This document shows positions 9,830-15,756 of a stretch of 15,756 bases of DNA, one piece after another; position 1 is the stretch's first letter, and the number at the start of each line of letters is the position of its first letter. The notes beneath the pieces are model-generated. The model saw nothing but the letters and a program-made list of their open reading frames with translations, searched no databases and had not been told where the DNA came from. Source of the DNA: Chromera velia. Its lineage: Eukaryota; Sar; Chromeraceae. The translations under genes and the position numbers were made by a program. The DNA is taken from contig JAHBMJ010001818.1 in assembly GCA_018398765.1 (NCBI GenBank), positions 1-15,756 of the forward strand. Reading direction: 5' to 3'.

Positions 9830-12800
9830 CCATCAGTCTGCATTGAAGGTATAGTAGCAACAGCCATAGTGTTTCTTGGTCCGTCCAAGTGTCTGCAAGG
9901 AAAGAGAAGCCAGTCCAAACGTCTCCCTGGTACATGTACGTCAATCCTCTTTCTTCTGCCTGCCTGTTTGCAGGGTGTGGTACCTGTCGGTTTTCCCTCT
10001 GCGGCCCTCGCCCAGCAGTGGACAGAGGCCTTCGAGGCTGTGTGGAAGCCCCCGGTCTTTCTTGGTCGGTCGGTCGGTCGGTCGGGTGTTGGGTTCCTTC
10101 CTTACTTCCCTTCTTCCTTCCTTCCTTCCTTCCTTCCTTCTTTCCTTCCTTCCCTCCTTCCTTCCTTCCTTGCTGCCCTTTTTCGTTCCTTCCTTACTTC
10201 CTTCCTTCCTTACTTCCTTCCTTTCCTCCTTCCTTCCTTTCCTCCTTCCTTGCTTCCCTCCTTCTGTCCCGCACCTGGCGAGCTCTAGCTTCTCGCGTGT
10301 TTGGATTTTGTTTATGTCGGCTGCACGCACGTTCGATTGGCTTTTCCCTTCCGCTTTGCAGGAGGGAGCTGACACAATGTTATCAAACTCTATTTGTGCA
10401 TCATATTCTTCTTGCTATGTGTTAACTACTGTCTGTTGCTTCCTTTCGCTGTGCAGGAGGGAGCTCGGATGAGGAGGGTCCTGAGGAGACGCAAGTGAAG
10501 CAACAGAGACAGTCGCAGGTGCGCAGAGCCGTGGACCTGTCGGGGCGTGTGTCGGCGTCCCGTGGCACGGATTTCACGGGAGGATCTGAAAAGTCGTCGC
10601 CTCTTCCTGGCAACGTGGTGGGCGTTCTGTCCTGGTTGGCCGAGCTAATCAGGCAGTGGGAGGGGGAGAGGGCAGAAGGGGGTCTGACGGGAGAGAAGGA
10701 TCAGGTGCAGGCAGCGGAAGCTTTCCTGCTGTATCTTCAAACTAGGGTAGTGACCCTATCGTGTGGAGGAACCATCACCGGACCGGGTGAGCACATGCAT
10801 GGCATGAACGGAGAAAAAGGGAGGGGGGTGGATTGATGAATCCATAAAGGCATAGGAGGTTGCGCCACAGCATTTCTGAAGGCACCTCAGCCAGACTCCC
10901 TTCATTACAGAAGTCATGTGAGAGGAGGGGAGTAGATTTATTCATGCCTGCCTGCCAGTCTTTCATTGCCTTGCTGTGCCACTCCCACAGCGCTTGTTGT
11001 CTTTGCTGTCTGCCTGATCGAATGAAGTGTGCCTTCTTTCCTTTGCTTGTGCTCTTCCTCTCCTCTCCTTTCCTTTTCTGCTGTCTATCCGATCAGTCAA
11101 TTCCTTTCCAGCGGCTTGTTCTACTTCTGTTTCTGCTTTTTCCGTCGTCGCTGCCTCTTCCTTCCGTTTCCTCTGTCCACTTTTCTCTGCAGTTATGTAC
11201 CTTCCCAGTCTCGCTTATCTTCTTCCGTGTCCCTCCCTCCCTCCCTCCTTCGCTCTGCAGAACAGGAACAAGAGCAAAAGAGAGAGGCTTTGCAGTACGC
11301 TGTCGACAGAGCCCGGGCTTCGGGTGATGCGTCACTCCGTTGGCTCGGCCTGGCTCTGCTGTCTGCGGGTGGTGGGCCCGAAAAGCGAAAAGTACTTTCC
11401 GGGGTAGTGGACGCATTGTGCGAAGAGTGCGAGATCTCCAGGTTTTGTGATCTGGAGACCACGGGGGCGTATTGCGCGGCTGTGACGGCTTTCAACCTTT
11501 TGGCAATGAAGGCCCAGCAGACAGAAGGGGATTCGTCTTCTGTCGTGCGGGACCGGCTGCTTCCAGTTTTGCATTCTCTTTTGTCGAGAGCGTCGGAGGT
11601 TAGTGGAAGGTTTTTTCTTTCTTTTGTCTGTCGATCTATCGGGCTTTATTTATTTTTGGAAAGAGGGGTCCGGGGTGGAAGTGGGGATGGATGGATGGAT
11701 GGATGGATGGATGGATGGAGGGATGGAGGGATGGAGGGATGGATGGAGGGATGGAGGGATGGATGGATGGAGGGATGGATGGAGGGATGGATGGATGGAT
11801 GGATGGATGTTGAAAGACAGATTGGTTGTTCTGCATGCCTACTGAGAATTTGGAATGAAAAGGAGGAAAGCCATCCAAATTCTGATTGATTCATGCATGA
11901 GGGATGGATGGATGCACCCACCCTGCATGGCTGTTTTTTTTTTCTTCGTTCCTTCTTGACTGTTTATTTATTGCTTTTGGTATCTTTAGCTCGGCCGGTT
12001 GATTCAATGATTGATTGATGAATCTTTCGTTGCCTCTTCAACTTGTCCGCATCCATTTTTATGATCAGGTGACGGAGGGCACATGCATGCATGCATGTCT
12101 GTGGAGTGAGTGCATGGCTTGTTGTTGAGAAATTATATCGAAGGGGTGATGTGAGAAGCGAGTCCAGTTCCCTCCCTTTCCTTTCCTTTCCTTTCCTTTC
12201 TTGGGATATGCATGCGTGTGCATCATGTGCTTTTTTTGTTTGTTTGACGGCCGGCCAATTTCTCCCCGAACGAAGGGAAGGTCCGATGATTCGCTCGCAA
12301 GCAGACAACATGCCGAGTCGAGAAGCAGATACGCAGATAGATACAGAAGAAACAAGAAAGAAAGAAAAACTGCACGATGCATGATGCATTGAATTTCTTT
12401 CTGCATGGTGCATCATGCAGGAGTTGGAAGGAGACGGGTTCGAGGACGAGGACGGAGACGTGGGTGTGAGGGGGCTGGTGCGCGTCGTTGCTGCAGCGTT
12501 CTTTCTTTTCTACACGAGGGGACAGAGAGGAGGGAATCTGCTGCAGGGCATGGAGAAGAGAAAGGGGAAGGGGGGGCAAGAATGGGAAGAGAGGTTGAAG
12601 AAGGACCCTGATTTGATTGCGGTCAGGCTGCCAGGGAGAGTTAGTTCCTTTTTTTGTTTGTTTTGGAAGATCTCGAAAGCTTAGAATCCCATTTCTCATC
12701 TGTGGTGGAGGGAGAAAAGAATCCTCCTTTCCGTCCCGATCCCTTCCTTTCCTGCAACAAAATTTTGTTTCCTCTCCCACACATGCATGCATGTTGAAAG

Positions 12801-13680
12801 TTTTCTCCGGTGTCAAAATGAGTCATAAGATGGACAGATCGACTCCGTGTGGTTGGGCGGTGCATTCTGAGGAGAGAAGAATGACCCCCCGACTCAGCAC
12901 ACGCACGCTCCCTGCCCCTTTTTTCTTTTGTCTGTAGTGGACATGGCAAGATGCGGAGAGGGAAACGAAACTTGGGTGGGGGAGTTGGTCTCTCTTTGTC
13001 TCCTTCCTTCCTTCCTTCCTTCCTTCCTCTCTGGTTGGTTGGCTCACTGGCTGGCTGGCTGATTGAATGAATCAAGCGGAAGGAAGCAAAAGAAAATTAT
13101 TTTCTGTCTTTTGCCTGCAGGCGTTGAGGAAGCTGTGCGTTTTCTTTTTCGACAGAGAGCCTTCCGAATTCACAACCATCACCACTGGTCGGTCGGTCGA
13201 TCCTTTTGTCTGTCGGTTTGTTTGCCTACGTGGGGTGCTGCTACGCGCATGAATGTGTGTGTGTGTGTGTGTGTGCGTGTGCGTGTGTTTCATGCTACAG
13301 TATGATTTGCAAAGGTGGACTTCCTAACGCAATAAAATGATGTTGTGGGTTGGCGACTGACAATGCCCAGCCGGGTAGGGATGATAAGGACAAGGAAGGC
13401 TTTTGGATTCTTCTGCTTGCCTGTCTTGTTTGTCTGTCTGTACATGAAGAAAAGAGGGGAGAAGAAGAAACATACAGTCTGTCTGCCTGTCTAAGACAAA
13501 ATTGTCTGTCTGTGTCTGTCTGTTTGTCTGTAAGACAACATTGTCTGTCTGTCAGTCTGTCTGCCTGTCTGTCTGATTGCAGGAGACGCCCCTGTGTGTC
13601 CCGTTGACGGCCTGCCCGCCCTGACCTCCGACGTCCTTCGCCCCCTCGGGTTCCGCCTGAATGTCCTCCAGAGCCTCTGA
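6025..13680 (+). CDS. Rhodanese plus dual-specificity pseudophosphatase, 12 exons
   Basis: Modelled exons: 6025–6153, 6383–6470, 6744–6927, 7441–7480, 8099–8214, 8639–9578, 9974–10064, 10457–10786, 11261–11598, 12421–12639, 13121–13187, 13583–13680. Together they give 2640 bases, 879 residues plus TGA, with every junction in phase and no internal stop. ATG 6025 is the first ATG after an in-frame TGA at 5953. Order of parts: rhodanese-like domain (about 28–176), dual-specificity phosphatase fold (about 193–398), charged segment (401–416), Ala/Gly/Ser low complexity (about 430–479), then about 400 residues I do not recognise. Rhodanese plus DSP is the layout of MAP-kinase phosphatases and MK-STYX/STYXL1. 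Here the signature Cys and Arg are absent, so a non-catalytic binding role is inferred. The donor of exon 5 is the weakest call: GTCCAC at 8215, or GTTCGT at 8227 adding four codons. A run of ten G in exon 6 (about 8972–8981) is a spot where a sequencing error would shift the frame. Confidence 0.85.
6106..8185 (+). other. Rhodanese-like domain, five exons, catalytic Cys absent
   Basis: Residues about 28–176 follow the rhodanese pattern. A first helix, VYNWLQAQ, is followed by [17 protein letters not shown] (49–65), which matches the family's strand plus D-x-R and gHI motif. [14 protein letters not shown] (121–134) is the strand and loop where active rhodaneses carry the sulfur-accepting Cys. 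VQKAVKII (139–146) is the helix after it, and [11 protein letters not shown] (156–166) is the closing L-x-GG-F motif. No Cys lies in the loop (A126, E127), as in the regulatory rhodanese domains of MAP-kinase phosphatases. A Pro/Gly/Ser-rich insert fills residues 81–108. Exons 1 to 5 encode it. Confidence 0.8.
8011..8070. repeat. TG/TA microsatellite in intron 4
   Basis: A GTGCG/TG run passes directly into a TA run that ends about 28 bases before the exon 5 acceptor. It occupies the position of the polypyrimidine tract. Confidence 0.9.
8261..8304. repeat. CT/T microsatellite in intron 5
   Basis: CT dinucleotides with CTTT interruptions end in a run of about eleven T. Non-coding, within 8215–8638. 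Confidence 0.9.
8606..8630. repeat. CT microsatellite serving as polypyrimidine tract
   Basis: A pure TC run lies just ahead of GTTTGCAG, the acceptor of exon 6 (8639). The repeat itself forms the pyrimidine tract of that splice site. Confidence 0.85.
8658..9275 (+). other. Dual-specificity phosphatase fold, catalytically dead
   Basis: Residues about 193–398 lie in one 940-base exon. [11 protein letters not shown] (196–206) and [14 protein letters not shown] (216–229) match the DSP start, and YLHLPVQN (309–316) matches the Y-x-x-x-P-V-x-D stretch. AALAFLDRV matches the helix before the P-loop, and [14 protein letters not shown] (384–397) matches the closing helix. The signature H-C-x5-R reads F346-D347-VGGHD-S353, so His, Cys and Arg are all replaced. 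The general acid Asp reads N316. Around 75 Gly/Asp-rich residues (about 230–305) replace a much shorter loop in ordinary DSPs. Phosphatase activity is not expected, though substrate binding could remain. Confidence 0.85.
9797..9829. repeat. TTTC microsatellite in intron 6
   Basis: About eight TTTC units inside the intron 9579–9973. Confidence 0.9.
10065..10260. repeat. GTCG array then long TTCC array in intron 7
   Basis: Five GTCG units start exactly at the 5' splice site of intron 7. About 15 bases further on begins an impure TTCC/TTAC/CTCC array running from about 10098 to 10260. Together they fill half of the 392-base intron. The plus strand is almost all pyrimidine. Confidence 0.9.
11684..11810. 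repeat. GGAT/GGAG tetranucleotide array in intron 9
   Basis: About 31 tandem tetranucleotides, GGAT alternating with GGAG variants in an irregular order, inside the 822-base intron 11599–12420. It is purine-rich on the coding strand. The frame is open through it by chance, but the exon ends at 11598 on a GTTAGT donor. Confidence 0.9.
12370..12420 (+). promoter_or_regulatory. Stem-loop ending on the intron 9 acceptor
   Basis: CTGCACGATGCATGATGCA at 12370–12388 pairs with the 19 bases 12402–12420 across a 13-base loop. I count 16 Watson-Crick pairs, one G·U and two mismatches. The right arm ends exactly with the AG that closes intron 9, so the 3' splice site lies in the stem. Whether it folds in the transcript is inference. 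Confidence 0.6.
13000..13028. repeat. TTCC microsatellite in intron 10
   Basis: About seven TTCC units inside the intron 12640–13120, followed by GGTT and GGCT runs. Confidence 0.85.
13254..13287. repeat. TG microsatellite in intron 11
   Basis: A TG run with two GCG interruptions in the intron 13188–13582. Confidence 0.85.
13478..13575. repeat. CTGT array with two TAAGACAA-type modules in intron 11
   Basis: CTGT units with CTGC and CTTT variants run up to the last acceptor. TAAGACAAAATTGTCTGTCT at 13492 and its near-copy at 13531 (one visible mismatch) lie 39 bases apart. Each contains the small palindrome AGACAA / TTGTCT. Confidence 0.8.
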
Positions 13681-13743
13681 CTGTCAGACAGGGAGGGAGA
13701 TTGACTGACAAACTGGAAGGCTTGGAGTTTTGGCGCGTCAATG

Positions 13744-13749
13744 AATAAA
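13744..13749 (+). promoter_or_regulatory. AATAAA, possible polyadenylation signal
   Basis: AATAAA lies 63 bases past the stop codon of the pseudophosphatase gene. The motif is canonical in many eukaryotes; its use in this organism is unproven. Confidence 0.35.
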
Positions 13750-15015
13750 TGCATTCATGGGGGTCATCTGGAATGGGTCGGGTGGATGGATGGATGGAAG
13801 ACCCTCCGTACGTTTAAGGAGTTTGTCAATCGACGAGCCTGAGCACTAAAGGAGCTCTGAAAGTCGTGTGGGTGGGTGGGTATGCAGGGCGAATCGACAT
13901 TGTGATGCAGCCCCATGATGCAGGCAGGCACAGATGCGCGCACGGTTGTATTCAGAGGTCGTTGGGGGATTGGAGGGATGAAGAGGGGAGGGGAGAAGAG
14001 GGCTGCATGGCTTGGGATGGATCTATTTGGGGTGGTGGTGGGGGGGGGGGGGCTTTGCCGCCGTTGCGCATGCTGTGTCGATCGAGTAGCTGCGCGCGTT
14101 CATTTGTTTTGAATTCCGAATTTCTATCAATGAAGTCTTTCTCCAGCAACGAATGAACGATTAAGTCGGAGTGGGGTGTTGGGGCAGTGGTAACGATCGC
14201 AGGGTGGCAGTTCTCTTACTGTCCCCACGGGCGCACTGTGTGTATCAGTGTATGTTAAACTGTGAATACATCGACATGAACACCACAAGAGAACCACAGA
14301 AAGAAAACATGAGCCTTGGTGAGCACCATACGTTGCTGTCTTTATACTTGCGCGGCTGTCAGAGCTGCCTGAGCGGCCTCGCCTCTCCGGCCCCCGATAC
14401 AAACAGGTTTTGAAACAACTCTTTTCATTATCATCATAGTTCTAGTCGTAGTTATGATTCGCTATCGTCATCGCCCTACTTTTACGTGTTTGGCTTTCAA
14501 CGGTAGCATGAGATAATATAACATTAGTGTAATATAGCATAGTATTAACTAGAGTATTAATGTTTCGGTCTAGGCTAGGGTCTAGGAGTGGTTTCTATAT
14601 TTATATATTTCATATTATATATTCTCCAAAATGAAAATATAATATATATATATCTAGCGCGGGCGGTTTGTTGATCCTGAGATCGCGTGACTATATGGCA
14701 CTGTGATGATATGCTGTACCGGACGAATATGTTGTGCGCGCGGTGTGAGTGAGCCGTATGCATCTATCTTTTTTGCTCTTTAGATTTTCTTTTTTCTACA
14801 TATATTTTTTATTTTTCTTGCTTTACATGTTTATCTTTTTTGCTTGCATATGTCACGTTGATCGATCCATGAAAGAGGATATGATTGATTAACCCGATGG
14901 AGACCGTGTCCTCTCTCAATAAATGGTGCACCGTAGGAGAACTTAAAGCGCTCAGCTGTCTCAAAAGCACATACTTCTCTAGGTTCTTATTATATATATA
15001 TATATATATATATTA

Positions 15016-15054
<39 letters not shown>

Positions 15055-15064
15055 ATGTAAAATG
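13750..15064. other. Downstream intergenic region, no gene recognised
   Basis: No supported gene. There is a G-rich patch with a run of about 13 G near 14039–14051. From about 14410 the sequence turns AT-rich, with ATCAT, TAGT and TATA repeats. Short open frames here show no family motif, and I found no tRNA-like fold. Confidence 0.5.
14989..15049. repeat. TA microsatellite
   Basis: About thirty TA units with a TTATATTTA interruption near 15012–15021, in the AT-rich downstream region. Confidence 0.9.
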
Positions 15065-15118
15065 ATTGGCTTAGCTAGCCAAAAGCTAGTCCAAAAATTA
15101 TTTTTTGGCTTAGCCAAT
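15065..15118. repeat. Nested inverted repeats, potential cruciform
   Basis: An outer stem ATTGGCT / AGCCAAT (15065–15071 / 15112–15118) encloses two inner hairpins: CTAGC / GCTAG (15075–15079 / 15085–15089) and CCAAAAA / TTTTTGG (15091–15097 / 15102–15108). The 54-base segment can form a three-way junction. It could be the relic of a short inverted-repeat element. Confidence 0.6.
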
Positions 15119-15157
15119 GTGAGTGCTAACTAGTGCTAAAAGTGTTAAGTATATATT

Positions 15158-15165
15158 GGTTAGTG
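15158..15165. repeat. Target-site duplication, left copy
   Basis: GGTTAGTG lies directly left of the inverted-repeat element and is repeated exactly at 15599–15606, directly right of it. Confidence 0.75.
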
Positions 15166-15233
15166 CTAGGCGACACACAGTGGTAAAAAAAAAAAATCTG
15201 AAAACGTCTATTCTTTTTTTTTTTATTATTTAA

Positions 15234-15470
15234 AATTTTATTGTATATGTAAAAGAAGAGAGGAGGAGGAATGAGACGGTAGAGGAGAGAGCACTTCGTC
15301 TTTTTGACGAAGTAGAATGGTTAGAAGATGTTTTCCAGGTCGACAGCTTTGCATCTGAAGAACTGTATGAAGATGCTGAAGACGAGGGGGAGAAGGAGGA
15401 TGAGCAAGGTGATGATGCAGATGCAGCGGCCAGCCGTGAAAATGTGTTCAACCAAAAGCAAGGAAGTTAG
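15234..15470 (+). pseudogene. Acidic coding-like fragment inside the TIR element
   Basis: An open stretch of 78 codons with no ATG, bounded by TAA at 15231 and TAG at 15468–15470. The middle reads TVEERALRLFDEVEWLEDVF, followed by a Glu/Asp-rich tail with EDAEDEGEKEDEQGDDADA. The amphipathic then acidic texture is more protein-like than chance. It may be a captured host exon or the C-terminal end of a lost transposase. I do not recognise it. Confidence 0.35.
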
Positions 15471-15495
15471 TTTAAAAGTACTTCTAAAAGGTGCT

Positions 15496-15515
15496 CCTCT
15501 AGGTGCTCCTAGAGG
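15496..15515. repeat. Perfect palindrome in the TIR element
   Basis: CCTCTAGG and CCTAGAGG flank a TGCT loop. The surrounding 30 bases also carry three AGGTGCTC-type units, so this is a small tandem plus inverted repeat. Confidence 0.75.
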
Positions 15516-15598
15516 TGCTCTAGGAAATCCTTCGTAGAAAAAAAAAAAAAATCTGGAAAGGTCTATTTTTTTTTTTTTTACCACTGTGCGTCGCCTAG

Positions 15599-15606
15599 GG
15601 TTAGTG
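15599..15606. repeat. Target-site duplication, right copy
   Basis: Exact match to GGTTAGTG at 15158–15165. Confidence 0.75.
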
Positions 15607-15699
15607 TTTGCTGCTTGTTTTGGTAATTAAGTATATTCTGTGTGTATAAGTTAAAAAAATGAGTTTAGAATCTTTAGATGGGGAAGAAAAGTTGTTTTA

Positions 15700-15745
15700 C
15701 CTCTGCAAAGGCCTGTGCCCTTTAGGGCACAGGTCTTTGCAGAGG
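15700..15745. repeat. Long hairpin at the window edge
   Basis: Arms of 22 bases (15700–15721 and 15724–15745) pair perfectly apart from one G·T, around a two-base loop TT. The left arm starts CCTCTGCAAAGG. A run of ten G follows to the window end. It could be a foldback repeat, the end of another element, or an assembly artefact at a contig edge. Confidence 0.8.
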
Positions 15746-15756
15746 CGGGGGGGGGG

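Larger units (their letters stand above)
9519..13680 (+). other. Unrecognised C-terminal region of the pseudophosphatase
   Basis: Residues 480–879, encoded by the end of exon 6 and exons 7–12. It has hydrophobic and charged stretches that look alpha-helical, such as [46 protein letters not shown] and [16 protein letters not shown]. An acidic spacer, [11 protein letters not shown], opens exon 10. The pattern recalls an all-helical repeat (ARM/HEAT-like) fold, but I see no family signature. It ends in [15 protein letters not shown]. It is not a membrane protein by eye, since the hydrophobic runs are short or interrupted. Confidence 0.6.
15166..15598. mobile_element. Non-autonomous TIR transposon, 433 bases
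   Basis: The left end CTAGGCGACACACAGTGGT followed by A12 and the right end, reverse-complemented CTAGGCGACGCACAGTGGT followed by A14, form inverted termini of about 31 bases with one mismatch. The 8-base direct repeat GGTTAGTG sits on both sides, the footprint of a cut-and-paste transposase. Eight-base duplications are typical of hAT and some other superfamilies, but the termini do not fit the usual hAT start well, so the superfamily is open. No transposase gene fits inside. The interior holds an acidic reading frame (15234–15470) and a short perfect palindrome (15496–15515). Confidence 0.75.

Noticed and set aside
9040-9918. Minus-strand frame of 292 codons
   Set aside because: It mirrors the phosphatase-domain exon. 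It is Ser/Pro/Lys low complexity with no motif, while the plus strand carries a clear DSP fold.
9788-10472. Overlapping plus-strand frames rich in FLPSFLPS repeats
   Set aside because: They are translations of the TTCC microsatellite of intron 7. Only 9974–10064 is coding, in the frame reading [16 protein letters not shown].
11636-11921. Minus-strand frames rich in HPSIHPSI repeats
   Set aside because: They are translations of the GGAT/GGAG array in intron 9. An open frame in a tetranucleotide repeat is expected and is not evidence of a gene.
13492-13575. Possible CRISPR-like direct repeats
   Set aside because: Only two imperfect copies in a CTGT microsatellite of a eukaryotic intron; no array of regular spacers.
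14171-14413. Possible small gene or tRNA after the large gene
   Set aside because: No splice-supported frame, no motif, and no cloverleaf with conserved tRNA boxes could be drawn.

Overview
This window is nuclear DNA of an intron-rich single-celled eukaryote. The genes are split by GT–AG introns of 200–820 bases. The introns are packed with microsatellites (CTGT, TTCC, GTCG, GATG, CT and TG repeats), and nearly every acceptor ends in GCAG. The overall style would suit an alveolate alga such as a chromerid, but that is inference from texture and no marker gene proves it.

Layout. Bases 1–1146 hold nothing I can name. Bases about 1147–2328 carry an intronless, stop-riddled relic of a WD40-repeat protein on the + strand. 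Bases 2329–3327 are AT-rich and geneless. Bases 3328–5305 hold a five-exon cyclophilin (peptidyl-prolyl cis-trans isomerase, 184 residues) on the - strand, with all active-site residues kept. A roughly 720-base divergent promoter region (5306–6024) separates it from a large + strand gene, 6025–13680, that I assemble into 12 coding exons (2640 coding bases, 879 residues). Every exon junction stays in phase, and the exons join into a rhodanese-like domain, a dual-specificity-phosphatase fold and a C-terminal region of about 400 residues that I do not recognise. Both enzyme folds lack their catalytic residues, so the protein looks like a pseudophosphatase scaffold of the MK-STYX/STYXL1 type. Downstream, 13681–15165 is increasingly AT-rich and geneless. 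A 433-base terminal-inverted-repeat transposon flanked by an 8-base target duplication lies at 15166–15598, and the window ends in a strong 22-base-pair hairpin plus a G run.

How the genes relate. The cyclophilin and the pseudophosphatase start head to head and could share promoter elements; nothing in the sequence ties their functions together. The points most worth following are the doubly inactive rhodanese–phosphatase protein with its unknown C-terminus, the GTCNGT donor consensus (C at intron position +3 in 10 of 15 modelled introns) with donors lying inside GTCN tetranucleotide arrays, the hairpin that ends exactly on one 3' splice site, the TIR element, and the WD40 relic whose TAG stops fall where tryptophans are expected.
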